Positions 17,784-30,897 of a stretch of 64,000 nucleotides of DNA are shown in pieces. The position numbers and the translations under genes are program-made. The stretch spans positions 372,001-436,000 of the forward strand of contig WBMV01005963.1 in the NCBI GenBank assembly GCA_013396655.1, given 5' to 3'. Source of the stretch: Campylorhamphus procurvoides (taxonomy: Eukaryota > Chordata > Aves > Passeriformes > Dendrocolaptidae). The notes under the pieces were generated by a model that saw only the letters and a program-made list of their open reading frames with translations, was not told the origin of the DNA and ran no database searches. Every line of letters starts with the position of its first letter. The first letter of the stretch is position 1.

Positions 17784-20155
17784 CCCCTCTCACACTTATT
17801 ACTCACCTATTTGTATCCCCATTATCATTATCCTCAGAGAAAGGGAACTATTTACTCTAAGTGCCTATGTTGTCACTAGAGAATCAGCGTACAAATGAGC
17901 AATAGTTTGCTCACAGTAAGCAAAACAGCTTCCATAGTATGGATGACAATATTACTAAATCATAGACCTATGACTTTTTTTTAAGGGTTTTTTTCTCTTT
18001 CCCACCTCTGCTTCCTCCCCTGTCCCTAAATCACAAGTGGCAGAATACAAGCAAAACGTTTCTTATCTAAAGGTATCTTACAGAGAAAGAGGCAGAATTG
18101 AGGGTAGAGAAGGAAACAATCATTTAAGTTTTCCTAAATTCGCACCATGATGCATGTTCAAGGGATTAGGGACAAAAATATTTGACCATCTAGCCTGATA
18201 TCCTATCTTTCCAGAATGGGTTGCAGAATTTAATTTCTGCATTAGGCTCTGTAACTTTGAAAAAACATACTGAAATTGGACTAGTGTATCTTGATATTTT
18301 CAGAACTAAAATAAGCAAAAAACCCCTGTCAATTTATATTTATGAAACTTAAGGTTTTTTTAATTACTGAAAAAAATATCAAATTGTTCCTTACCTATTT
18401 AAATTTGGCTCTTTTCAAATTTCTAGCTATAACATCCTAGTACAGCTTTCAAACTGAACTACTCACATTTAGTATTTTCTCTTTAAGGTAACTAATTCAA
18501 ATCATTTCAAGATTTCTTCTGAAACAATAAGATACAAAAATATTTTAGGTACTTAAGGAACTTTTAATCACTTTTGTGGCAACATTCTCTCCAGGTTTTA
18601 AGTTATGCAAAACCAAAAAAATTAAATACAGCTTACTAACACCAGTCAATGCTATTTACGGAAGTATAATCACCTCCTCTCTACTCCAAGGATCAGGCTA
18701 GCCCTCTTTACCACAGCATTAAACCAAGCTCATGCTATTCTATTCCAGTCTGATCCCTAAATCCTTTCCAGATTCACTGCTTCCTCACTGTCCCACACTG
18801 TCATCGTTATTCATATTCAAATAATGCTCCTATCTGCCCTTGTGTACAAACACATTTTTGTCCAATAAAGTAAGCATCTTCATCTACTGTAAGAATTTTA
18901 ACATCTATCTAGAAAATAAAAGCAGATTGTTTTTATGTCACAAAAGAACACACAAGAAGGTGGTGTCCAGAGGAGTGAGAATTATCTTAAACTTTTGAAC
19001 CACATGGCCTCAAATAAGATAGCTCAGCTCTGATAATGTGTAACTCTTCCCCAAACAAGTACATGTGTAAAACAAAACAGCTTTGATTCCCACCAGAAGT
19101 TTCTAATTTTATATGCTGTTATCTAAAGCAGAACTGCAGCTGGAGAACAATCCTTCTTCACAAGAAACTCCTAACCCTTCAGAGTTTCCAAAGGGCAACT
19201 CTTAATCACAGTCCATATACCTTGAAGTAGGTTCTGGTTAGCCACATACAGGTGAAAAATAACAGTTTTTAATAAAAACTATGCTAACATTTTCAGTCAG
19301 ATAGTATTTGGTTATATTAAGAACAACTACAAACTGAGAATGGGAAAATGAGATCCTGTTTGCACAAGGATAAACAAGCACTTAATGTGACTAAAGTCTT
19401 TAAGGCAAAAATACATGAAGTTTTAAAGTCAGTAAATCTGACATACAGGACTGTCACAAGTGTCACAAGAAAGCTGCCTGTGGCAAAACCTGTAAATCTA
19501 CTTTCTCTATCATACATATTTACTTCCAGTATGTCCAAGTGTTCGGTGGGAGGCAACTAAAGAGAAGTCATAGAATCTCAGAAATTAAATTTTTTAACAT
19601 TTCTAATCCAAAAATATATGGAAGCACTCTTTAGAGCTCTAACATATACTTGAGTTATTAAAACCCACTACCTTACTATAATTCAAACTATGAAGAGGCA
19701 TCAAGAACCTTGTTTGAACACATCTTGCTTCTGAATTTTTGTGCCAGATGGGTTTAAGAATTCGGTGCAACCTAATTCAAAGTTTATGGTTACTGGGCTT
19801 TTTTAGTAATGAAATGTCTAAATATATTTACTATATAATTCATTTCTTACCTTATTTTTATTAATGATTAGCACAATTTAAATAAGTTATCTTGCAATGC
19901 AAGACAAGGTGTACTTAAGCTCCTTGTAAACCCCTTTACATAATGGAGGATTCCAATACTACATCCATCACTTACTTTATCAATGCCACTAAATTTTCAC
20001 CAAGGCTACCATTATAAAGAAACACAATTTGCTTCTAATGAAAACATTGCAAAAGCTCTTTATAAACTGTTTATAATATAGCTGAATGTACAGGAACCTC
20101 CTGTTCCAGTAAAAGAGACACTACAATCATGATATTTTCTTTTAAAGAGACTCAC

Positions 20156-20195
20156 TTGGATTTGGCCCGCTTTCTTCATAATCTTGTTCAGTCAT
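20156..20195 (-). CDS. SLC12A7: candidate alternative first coding exon 1b of SLC12A7
   Basis: An ATG at 20195 opens 13 codons, MTEQDYEESGPNP, plus 1 nt, and stops at a good GTGAGT donor (20150-20155). The 1-nt phase is exactly what exon 2 (11754-11848) needs; the join gives Arg and then DGIARESS. An in-frame TGA lies upstream, so the start is fixed. A two-codon upstream ORF (ATG ACT TGA, 20208-20216) is in the same frame. The short acidic N terminus would replace the 41 residues of exon 1a. KCC2 and KCC3 are known to use alternative first exons in this way. No transcript evidence is available here, and I do not know of this form for bird KCC4. A TTTCAG upstream also allows an internal exon rather than a first exon. 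Confidence 0.6.
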
Positions 20196-21059
20196 AATTA
20201 AGGAAAATCAAGTCATTCCCCTCCGCTGATTCTTCAGGTATTAAGAACTGAAACAGGACACTGACAGTTGCTTCCTCCCAGCCTTGTGTAAGACCTCAAA
20301 TCCTGTTTCTTATTGGCATTGGATTAATCCTGAAACAAGTCACTAAGGCGTCAGGCAGCATGAAGCATGCTCATGACACAAACTACACTGACAGTCACAG
20401 AACTCTTTAAAGGGAATTAGGCTGGAGGATTTTCGTCAGCAATAAACACCCTGCTTAGTGAAATGGGAAGGATCAAGTCACCAAAACATTCCACATCTTC
20501 ACCTAACAAATACCTTTAAAGTTTTATTTCTATCAAATAAATTTACTTTAAAATACTTCCACTAAACAGATCAGTACAGATTAGCCACAGTAAGCTTTAA
20601 CCTATTCCAAAGACCTATCTACTATTAAAAAGCTGATTTTATGCATCCCATATTAACAGACCTTAAGCAAATTATGATTAACTGTAGATAGTAAACACTG
20701 ATTTTTAATAGAAATTAATTGAATTTACTTAAGATGCAGTAGATGAAAACACTTTAAAACATAATTTTAGTAACTTTGTAAGCTGTTTTTAAAAAAGGGT
20801 CTCTTTTAAGACTGGCTGCATGATTTGTTAATTCACTTTCAAATTAAATATGTTGCTGTTTTCTAGTTTATATTATTTACATTAATCTATTTGTCTTGGA
20901 TTAAAGACAAATATATTGGGAGGCAGATCCGTAAGATGAACTCCCCTTCCCTTTGACAGTGGGACAAAAAAACTTTGTGAGGAAGTTTTAAGTGAAAAAA
21001 TCAGTTTACTAAAAGGAAATAACAGTAACTACAAGGATATAAAGGAAAAGGTTTACCTA

Positions 21060-21710
21060 CAAGGAGGGGGATCCACCATGCACGTGGCTGCCTGGGAACA
21101 ACGAGAAGAAAATGATGGGAGGATTTTCTCCCCTCCCTCAGCACCAGCACTGCTCCGCTCATCTCCGCTGGAGTTTAGGGCTCCACAGGGCTGGGGTGGG
21201 AAGTAAGTGGCAGCAGTCTGGCACAGGGGTCTGGTGTGGGCATCCCAGGGTGGCAGTGCGGGCAGCTTTGGCATTTGGGAGGTGGTGGAAGTGCAGGCGG
21301 CTTTGGCACTTGGGTGGTGGCACAGGTACTTGATGCAGTGGTGGCAGTGGTGGGGGACAGGTGCCACTGTCCCATGGCAAACAGAGCTGCCTGCAGCTGG
21401 CTCAGCTGTCCCTCGGAGCTGTCCTCTTCAGCACCTCACTGGTGCTTCGGAGGAAAGGGACCAAGTTTCACCACTGGTTTTCTGGGGGGCAAATCCACAC
21501 CACTGCAGTGACTGAGGGAAGATGGTGCCATTCTGGTTCCCAGCGTGGCTTTTCCTGTTGTCTGGGCCAGGCAGGGACAGCTCCAGGCCACAGCAATGCT
21601 TCCTCCACAACGGGAAGGTGGAAGACCTCCTTCAGAGGATGCAATTGTATGAATATTCATTGCTGTGATTCTCTTCCCTGATTTGTACCCATCTTTACTC
21701 AGTATCATTC
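21060..21710. other. unclassified GC-rich insert in intron 1
   Basis: Internally repetitive GC-rich block with GGCAGCTTTGGCATTTGGGA and GGCGGCTTTGGCACTTGGGT repeated about 50 bases apart (21264 and 21298). It gives overlapping short frames on both strands and no recognised protein. It lies next to the end of the provirus relic at 21841 and may be part of a retroviral insertion, but this is a guess. Confidence 0.35.
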
Positions 21711-21840
21711 ACATCCTGCCTGGATTCACACCTTCGAACTATACACATATGTATATACTCACGTTCTAACTCTATACACACACACAGATGTATTACAGAG
21801 AAGTTTCACCCAAAAATCAGATCCCCTTGAAATACAGTCC

Positions 21841-24640
21841 ATGTTTCTCCCTCTTTCTGCGTCTACATGGCGACTCTCACGATCAGCCTCTCTACGCAGG
21901 CCACAATGTTCTGTCACATTTCAGAAGCCCAGAGAGGTTTCCCTTTGCATTTCCAATTGGCCTCATTCCATGTGTCCAGCCACCTCCACAGAGCATTGGC
22001 CACCATCCATAAGTCAGTGCAGAGGTAAAGCCTTGGCCACTTCTTTTGTAAGGCAATGTCCAAGGCCTTTTGGATGACTCTGAACTCTGCAACTTGACTT
22101 GATCCACTTCATCCTTCAGTGGCTTCTGCAACTCGTCATGCGAGGCTCCATGTGGCTGCTTTCCATTTTTGGTTTGCCCCTCCAATGTGACAGGAGCCAT
22201 CAGTGAAAACTACATCCCACTTTCTGTCTTCTGGCAGTTGGTTGTATGGCAGAGCTCCCTCAGCATGTCTTACCTGCTCTTCTTCATCTGCTAAACCAAA
22301 ATTCTCACCTTCAGGCCAGTTTATTATTCTCTAAATCCCACAGCTATTAGGTTTTCCTATCCGGAAAATGATGTGATCAGGGCAATCCACTTCCTCCATG
22401 TAGCATCAGTGGCATGATTCATGGAGGGAACCCTCACTGTGAACATTTTGGGGTCTTTGAAATACTTATTCTTGAGGTAATTGATACCAGGGATATGTGT
22501 AGTCTCTGGACTAGCCACAAGGAAGTGTCACTGCCACTCCTTCCCAGTCAAACTCACTTCAGCTTCCAATATAGTCAGCTGTTAGAACAACCCTGTCACC
22601 ACAGAAACAAATACAGATTCTGCCCCCACACATCCCAGTGGCAGAGTGCATCGTGCACCAGTGTCAACTAAGGCCTTATATTCCTGTGGGTCTGATGTGC
22701 CAGGCCATAGGATCCACACAGTCATCCTGTGCCTCTACCTGCCTAGATGCAGGGCCCCCTCTAGTGCTGGCTTTAGCAGCTGTGGCTTCCTCCCTGTGCA
22801 CACATCCTAGATGTCTCTTCCCAAGGATCAGACATGACATCATCCCTTCTGTTCTGCCTAGCAGCTTACCCATGGGAGACTGAAGCTACATCCATGCTCA
22901 GTGAATTTTAGTTTTTTCCTTTAGCTCCTATACCTGTGCTGTTACAGCAGAGGTGGGGTTTCCATCGCATCTCCTCATGTCTTCCCCATGTTCGCGCAGG
23001 GAGAACCACAGGTTGCCTTGTGTGGTGTACCCCCTCTCCCTGGCCTGGGGACACCCACTCCTTATTAGTGCCTGCTATTGTAGGGACTCCAGTTTGCACC
23101 AGTGAGATGGGGACAATGCTCTTTTAAACTCCTCCCTGAGTTTCTGGTGGCCATCTCTAACTTCCTCTGTTAGAGTCCGGAGATCTGCAGCCAGTTTTTT
23201 TTTCTATAGAAGAGATGTGGGCCTGTAATGGGATGTGGACAGACAATCTCATCATACATCCAGAGTTTATTCATTAATAGTGCCCACTGTCTCGTGGTGC
23301 TCCTTTCAGTGCAATGTTGCGAAGAATACTGATGGCACTCAGCACTCAAGTTTTAACCACATTTGTGATGTGCACTTTATCTTGTCTGGGTCATTACTAG
23401 GTTGCCCGTCCTCTGTAAAATGTACCTCTTTTTGGTATACAAATTCTCCCAGAGCACAGGATTTCTTGCTCCATGGTCTTCCAGGGACCATGAGACACCT
23501 GGAGGTCATCCCTGTAAGCGTATCTATCCCTCACATGTGTTAAAAGCCACATCTAGAGGTTGATGAGTTCTGATTTCTTCACAAACTCTGGATCAATGCC
23601 CACATCTTGGGACAGGGATCCCAAAAACTTCAGTACCATCAAGCTGCATATCCTTGCCAACAAGATCCCAGACTTGGATCAACCAGGTCAATATGGGCTC
23701 ACTTGTTCATCAGGTGATGTCTTTCCACAGGTTACAGAAATTATTGAACAATAGTGATTCACTGGTTATCTCTGGCTCTGAATTCACCAGTGGTGAGGGT
23801 CCTGACACCCTACCATCATCCACCAGGTGAACTGATTTGGTCTTGTGTATCTTCTTTTGAACAGGGGCAATTTCTACTGGCTTGGGTTGCCCTTCTGGCT
23901 TAGCTACAAGCTGAGTGCTTGTGGTGTCTGTCATTTTGTTCCTTTCCTTTCCATCTGAAGGTGCTATACCATACTGAGCAGCATTTAGTAAGCAGTGGCC
24001 AGAACCCAGCATGTCACAGTAAGCTCTGGGGCTGACAATATTTTTTTCCTTCACAGATCTTATCACTTTAACAGGGTCATAAAATTGTTCAGAGGTGAAT
24101 ATCCAGACTATTTGAGAAGAAAAGATCTCCAAAAGCTGGCCCATGTCCTCCCATGTTCCAAGCCACTAAAGGTTATTGACCCCTGGGGTGGGCCTCAAAC
24201 AACCTCCCCACGGATCTCAGTCCTGTCTCCAAACATGAAGTAGATCACACTGAGGAAACCTTGCAGACATAGCAACGAGATTATGCTATCCCTAGCATCT
24301 AGAGGGAATTCGACCTTTTCAAAAGCTGTTGTAGCAGACCTGAAGGTGTACAGGGTGAAAGGCTGGAAAAAAATCATCCCTCCATGCTCCCATGGGCTGG
24401 GTGCCATTATCAATAAACCCCCAGAGGCAGCAACCCAGTCCAGGGCATGTACACAACTCCACTGACATATTCCGAATGAAACTCATGGTCTTTGAGGTTG
24501 CCACATCAGCAGTGCTATCCTGGGTTTTTTCCCCAGTCTGAAAAGGAAAACCATGACCAGCCAATTTATATACAGGCCCAGGTGCCACACCAACACGAGC
24601 AGACTGAGCAGCACACTGGCTAAGGGTTTTACACCCAACA
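21841..24640 (-). pseudogene. decayed ERVL-like provirus internal region (leader, gag, protease, RNase H)
   Basis: On the minus strand, from high to low coordinates: leader with a hydrophobic frame (24640-24195); gag, best at 24144-23710 (144 codons open) and continuing in broken frames to about 22900; a protease with the DTGA active-site motif near 22660; then RNase H with TDGS near 22200, ending at about 21841. Reverse transcriptase is missing: protease sequence joins directly to the RT/RNase H connection region at about 22440. Integrase and the 3' LTR are also absent. Frames are broken by shifts and stops. It is an old animal retroviral relic and cannot be coding as it stands. Confidence 0.78.
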
Positions 24641-25008
24641 CACAAGTGAGAACGCAGCCAGGACAGCTAACCCCAACTGACTAAAGGGATATTCCACACC
24701 ACACAGTGTTTTGCTCAGCATATAAAACTGGGGGAAGGCAGAGGAAGATAATGAATGATGGCATTTACCTTCCCAAATCACCATTATGCACAATGGAGCA
24801 CTGTTTTCTTGGAGACAGCTGCCTGCCAATGGGGAAGTGCTGAGTGAATTCCTTGTTTTCCTTTGTTTCCACGTGTGACTTTTGCTTCATATGTTGAACT
24901 GTCTTTATCTCAACCCTCTCTCACTTTTACTCCTCCAGTTCCCTCTCCCATTACACAGGGGGTGAGTGAGAAAGAATGGATGCTGTCGGTTGTGTTTAAA
25001 TCACAACA
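24635..25008 (+). mobile_element. ERVL LTR fragment, 5'-truncated, opposite to the neighbouring gag/pol
   Basis: Shares order and wording with the LTR at 46287-46883: GGACAGCTAACCCCAACTGA, GGATATTCCACACCACACAG, TGCTCAGCATATAAAACTGG with a TATA box (24721-24727), TTCCTTGTTTTCCTTTGTTT, and an end GTTTAAATCACAACA. The first 250 or so bases of U3 are missing. It reads on the plus strand while the adjoining provirus relic reads on the minus strand, so it is not that relic's own 5' LTR in normal arrangement. Confidence 0.82.
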
Positions 25009-28000
25009 TTGCACATTTGATGCAGTGATGACAAAGAGCCAAGTAAAATATATTCCAAACCTGAAGTACTCTTATTAGCTTGGAGCTGAGAAAAGCAAAT
25101 AGAAACGTGACAGGATAAGCTACACAATTAGCAGAATTAAAGTTCTGCTAGCTACTATTTGGAAAGTTCGCAAAACCATGGCATACAAATAATTGCACTT
25201 GTACAAATTATAGTGTGTACCAGAGAAGCTCCTTGTTCAACTCCTGCATCCAATTAAGCTGGAAAACAAATACTATCTGATTATGCAAGAAATACCATGT
25301 AAGACACAAAAACATTGTGTAGGGAAAATAAACTGGTAGGAGAATCCATTTCAATTGACAGAATTCACTTAAAACCAAGTGACACATTTTGCTGGGGGAA
25401 AATCCTCAGGCTTTAATATTTCCACTGATATTCAAAAAATAAGTCTCCAGTGAAAACATTAGTCAAAAGAAAAGGAAAAAAGAAAATAAAAGCACTAAGT
25501 CTTTCATTCTCCATGCTTTAGGATTTATTTTTATATAAAGCAACAACATCGTTCAAAGATGCAGAAAAAATTAATCAGGTCTGTGCTGCCAAAAGGTGAT
25601 TTTCTGCATTGGGGTGGGGTGAAACAACACTGTTGTTCTGCAATGAGCTAATTCAAGGAAATAAACCCTCTTACAAGAGTATTTTAAAAACAACTGCTTT
25701 TCTGTCATAGCTATTTTCCTGTCCATTAAGATTATAATTATTTACGGTTAGCTGTTAGGCAATAAGTCCAGTGAGAGAATGTTGGTATTTCCCTCACATG
25801 ATATTAACACAATGGAGTAAAAACAATTTGCTATACACTTCATACATTAAGATCCTCTCACTCACAAAAAAGGTCAACTCTGCAACAGCCTAAAAGAAAT
25901 ATTTAAACAGTTACCAAATGTTAAGTGACCACTTGCTCCACAGTGAAGTTATTTAGTTTATTAATTCTGACTCCTTTAACTGTGCCATTTCCCATAGCAG
26001 CATCAACAGAAACACACACATTCAAAAGTGTATAAACCAGAGAAAGGATCAATTACAGCACCTTGGCAGACCTCAGTATATATCAGGAACATCCAACACC
26101 CCTCAGAGCAAAGAAAATCCATCCCTGGGATCACTGGTATCTCTCCCATGTCTGTGATCAAATGTCAGATATGCATTTATCTGCAACAGGAATATTATTT
26201 TCCATTCCAATGTTGTACTATAACATACAGCATTGGGGTGGTGGGGGAAGGCCATGATCACTGTGGCTTCTGCAAATGGAGATTCTGTCTCACATGCCTA
26301 ACAGTTCTTTGAAAGAGTCAACAACTACATAGATAATGGAAACCTAATTTATACTGTCTGCCAAGTACTCCAAAAGACTTCTGATGAAGTTCTTCTTTGA
26401 ACATACTTAAGGAAATAAAGCAGCCAAAAAAATGAGAGAAAAGAGATAAGCCATCGGTAAATAACTGAGTAAGAAAACAGAAGACAAATGTGGTCTACTC
26501 TCAGAGGCAGAGATGGTCATTGAAGTTCTGCTAGGACACATGCTACTGCACAAATTAATAAAAAAGAACAACAAAAAACTCCCAAAAATTACAAAAAAGC
26601 ACAACAATGTCAAAAAAAACAACCCTAAAAATAAGTAAAGAAGCAAGGAAAAAAAAAACCTCCCAGAGATGTGACAGTTTAAAACTATGTCAATTTGTTC
26701 AGGATAGTCAAGGTGCAGGCTACCTGTGGAGAGCTGCAGAGCTGCAAGGCTACATGAATGTTAAAGCAACAGGTAAAATTTGATGTAGAAATTTATACAC
26801 ATATATACTCGATGAAAAAAATCCTAACCTAGCTGGGCTCCAACTGATCATGAGATGAATGACATACTTCGGTTATGACTGTTGCATAAAAACACCAGTT
26901 CAATACTTGGTTTTCAAACCAGGGACTGAACATCAGGAATGAAAACAGGGAAAAAGTCCGTGAAGAAGAAAAAAAAAAAAAGGAGGAAGAAAAAGAAAAT
27001 AAAATCACTGTTTGTTCACAACTTCATTATCACGTGCATTTCTGGAACTTCCCCCATTTCAAAATGAACAGAAGTGGGAAAACTTCAGAGAAAGCAGAAC
27101 AGTAAGTATGGAATAGCTTCTATATAAAGAATGACTAAACACGGATCTTCGATTTGGAAAAATTATAGGGTTAAGATGGGACAATATTTATCAAGGTTTA
27201 TGATCTGGAGAGGGTCCAGAATAACTTAGAACATAATCTAAACTCACAAAAAAATGAGAAACAAATCCAGTTTCATCTAAGGCTTATCTTTTTCTGGCCT
27301 AAAAGTTGCTGGAGCCTGAAGGAGCATGTGGAAAACTGTATCACATTTGCCAACTCATGCTCATCCCTGGACCTGAGCCTTTAGCCAGCATTGGAAACAC
27401 CGCGCACACAACTGCCTAAGCACATGAAACAAGGCAGGGAAGGGTAACTAATCTGTGGAGATGAAAAATAATTGAAGACATCAGTCTGCATTTTTTCAGG
27501 ATACAGAAAACTTGACAAGTCACAATGGGATGAAGGGGAACATGCAATACTGCATTTTCCTGTACAGTAAGTTCTGAACTGTAGACTGGATCTATGTTGG
27601 AATAGAAGCTGACTGAAAATAGACATCTCAGTGAGATTAACCCATCTTCCCTCCACTGCATATATATACATATATACCTGTGTTAACTATTTCCTGGTTT
27701 TCCAATAAACAGCATTTTACAGAAATTCACAGCATCCATGCTTTATTAGTTATATGATTGCTTTTTGGGAGATGCTCAGGTTTGTCACTGCTATTCCTTG
27801 TACTTGAGTGTCTTCAATGTTCAAAGATATTCTAGGAGTTAGTCCTCATATTAGTTGCTAAATAAGACACTGCTGTGGTGAGGCACATAGTATTATGGGA
27901 TGCTAAAAATACAAGCTATACCTTGAAATACCTGATAAGCAGAGCTGCTAACAAAGTAGGAAGCTGATTAACCTCACAAAGTTTTGACAGGTCTAATAGT

Positions 28001-29952
28001 CTCTACAGATATATGTGAAGACAAAGGACCCACCACAAAACAAAACCAGATTTTCTCATAAAACTTCATACATTGCTGCCTACAACAGACTTGTATTTCC
28101 TTCTCTCCTTCAACCAGTTACTATTTCCCAACTGCCTTTTCTTTGCAGTGTATTTTAAATACACTAAAAGACACAGGCCCATTTGAGTCAGCAGGCTGCA
28201 CCCTCAACTCTATTGTTCAATTGAAGCATTTAATTTCCACTCTGCCTCCCTACTTTTCCCAATTACCACTTTGGCCAATGCTATAATCCAACCCCATAGC
28301 CACTCACAAGGCTTCCCCTTCTTATCAAGTAAGAACATGAGAAAGGGGATAAATTCACAGAATTGTGCACTACATGATAAGTGCCTTGCTAATAAAAATC
28401 AAAACTACTCGTGGACTAAAAGAAACATTGAGTTTGTTTGGGTAGGTTTGTTGGGTTTGGGCGGGGGGGGTTTCCTGTGTGTGTGGGGCACTGTTTTGTT
28501 TTTTTAAAGAAAGGTACTAGTGCAGTCAAGGAAAAACGACTTCGTTTTTAAGACAGATAATTAAAATGGATAAAATTCTAAATTTCTAAACAACTGGAAC
28601 AAAATTATATGCTGAGCTATATAGGCTAAGGATGAGCCAAAGGGGAAATTCCCACTCTCCTCTTTTTCACTTTCATCGCTGCTCTTAGCTTTACCCATCA
28701 CTCACCTTGACACTACCCGAGCCATTCACACATTTTTTGCAGCATTCACTCATCTCAGCTCCAAAACAGGGGAAGTATGATTTGTTCTTCTACAGCAGTT
28801 TACACACAGTTTAGCATGCTGAACCAGGCCAGTGACGTGTCTGATGAGCACCAAGGTCAAGTGCAGGAAAAAGGAAGCGAACCCAGTGATGTAGAGGAAG
28901 GCAGTGAAAGAAATATTTTACTCCCTAGCTTTTTTCGCAAGGCTGGAGCAGGGAGAAGGGCAGTCCTTAACTACAACAGCTTTCAGCTGTACTAATATTT
29001 TATAATTCTTTGCAGTTTCCAGAAGAATGACTCAAGAAGAATTATTTGATTACACAGCAGTAACAACGATTTCATACAATACCCAAGTATGCTTTTCACT
29101 TCCCAAAACTCTCCACTGGAGTATCAGGGTACAGTATTTAATTTTTTAATGAAGTCAGAGCTCTCTAACTATAACTTGTGTAGAAAACAATGTTTTCTCT
29201 TCTCAGTGTTTTCTTCTTTAATTCCTATGTCACCTGCACACAGGGAGAGTCACACATAAACTCATCCACTCATGTGATACAGATCCATAGAAGTATTTAA
29301 ACATACCTTGCAAATGTAACTATTAGCCCCCACAAATTCTACTTAATCACATGAAGAATTATTCTTTTTTTTTCATTATTTCTATCTTTTAGGCCTATGA
29401 TAAGCCACTATAAGAGTGGCAGTTCCACTTTCTCTTGCCTTCCCGAGATTTCAAGATGTTCCTAGCCTTTCAGATGCTTCATATATACTCAAGAGTCTAA
29501 CGAATCCTGTCCAACTATGCCTGTATGTATGTTCAGTGTTTTGAGATGCCATCTGAGCAAACACTATACTCCATGCCTCTCTGACTAGCTCTTGCACCCA
29601 AATATTTGTCCAAACTGATTAATGATGTACTGCCGTCAACAATGCAGTACAGGAAACAAACTGTTGCCAGAGTTTATGTTGTTTTGGTTTTTCTACTTAA
29701 TTTAGTTTGGAAAAAGAAGAGATAGTTATTAGAACACTTGCTCATCGTTTGGACATACTACAGGAAAGGCAACTACACATAGTATATACCTTTTATGGGT
29801 AAGTAGGGATTTGAGGGGAGAAAGCTCTGGGAGAAAATAACCCAACTTTGTCAGTTTGGTGTTTTACTAATTAGCTTCCTAAAATAACATAAATACAATA
29901 AGTTTGTCAAATACATGTTTTAGTCTCTTTACATTCACCTCCCACATCACAA

Positions 29953-30030
29953 GGTATTAGCTTTATTTAGCTATATTTATTTGTTATCTATACCACACGG
30001 TATTAGCTTTATCTGTCATCTATACCACAA
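29953..30030. repeat. two-unit local duplication
   Basis: GGTATTAGCTTTAT ... ATCTATACCACAC at 29953-29998 is repeated in a shorter form at 29999-30030, just before the CpG island begins. Confidence 0.75.
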
Positions 30031-30897
30031 AAAGGAGAAGATGCCATTGAGAGGAATTGCCCTTAAAAAAAAAAGAAATCTATCCCCATCACTTGTGATC
30101 ATCTAACATAACTTTAAAAAAGAAAGCAACAAAACAAACAAAAAAAAAAGGCATGTTTACACAAGCCTTGATTGTAACACAGTGCCCACAACAACGTGCA
30201 GGATCCGAACCACCCCTCGCAGGGGTTCACGCACCACATTTGGTGCTGCTGCCGGAGCTCTCTGCAGACACAGGGAGCGTTCCGAGCCAGCATTCCTGCT
30301 ACCCCGGGGGGGCAGAAAGGCACCGATCCCCCCGCGCAGGTGACTCTGCCCCTCGCCCGGGGCTGTCCCATCACACAGACCCCCTGCCCGGGGGCTGCCC
30401 CATCACACAGACCCCCTGCTCGGCTCGGCTCTGTCCCGCATCCTGCAGGGGCGAGGCCGAGCCCGGGGCAGGGCTGGCACACCCGGCCCATGCCCAGGCA
30501 CCCCCCGCGGGCTGTGATGCACAAACACGTGGCTGGGCAAACACCCCGAGCGGCGCAGGTAACACCGCGCTCTCCTCCGCTGCCCCAGCCTTTCCTCTGC
30601 CCGGCTCTCAGCAGGGCTCAGCGCTCGGACCTGACGGTCCCGAAGGTGTTCCCCAAGCCAAGCGGGGATCCCGGGATTTTCGGTCCCCGCCTGCGGTCCG
30701 GCCGCGGGCGGCGCTGCTGCCCTGCCCGCCCTGCCCTGCCCGGGGCTGCTCCGCTCCGCTCCGCTCCTGCCCGCACTTCCTCCTCTGCTCTCCGCCGGCT
30801 CGTGGGAACAAAGAGCACCGAGCTCCGGGCCACCCCCAGGCGCCACACTCTCTGCCCGACCTGGGAAGGGCGGCCCCTGCCCCGAGCGCCCCGCGCC

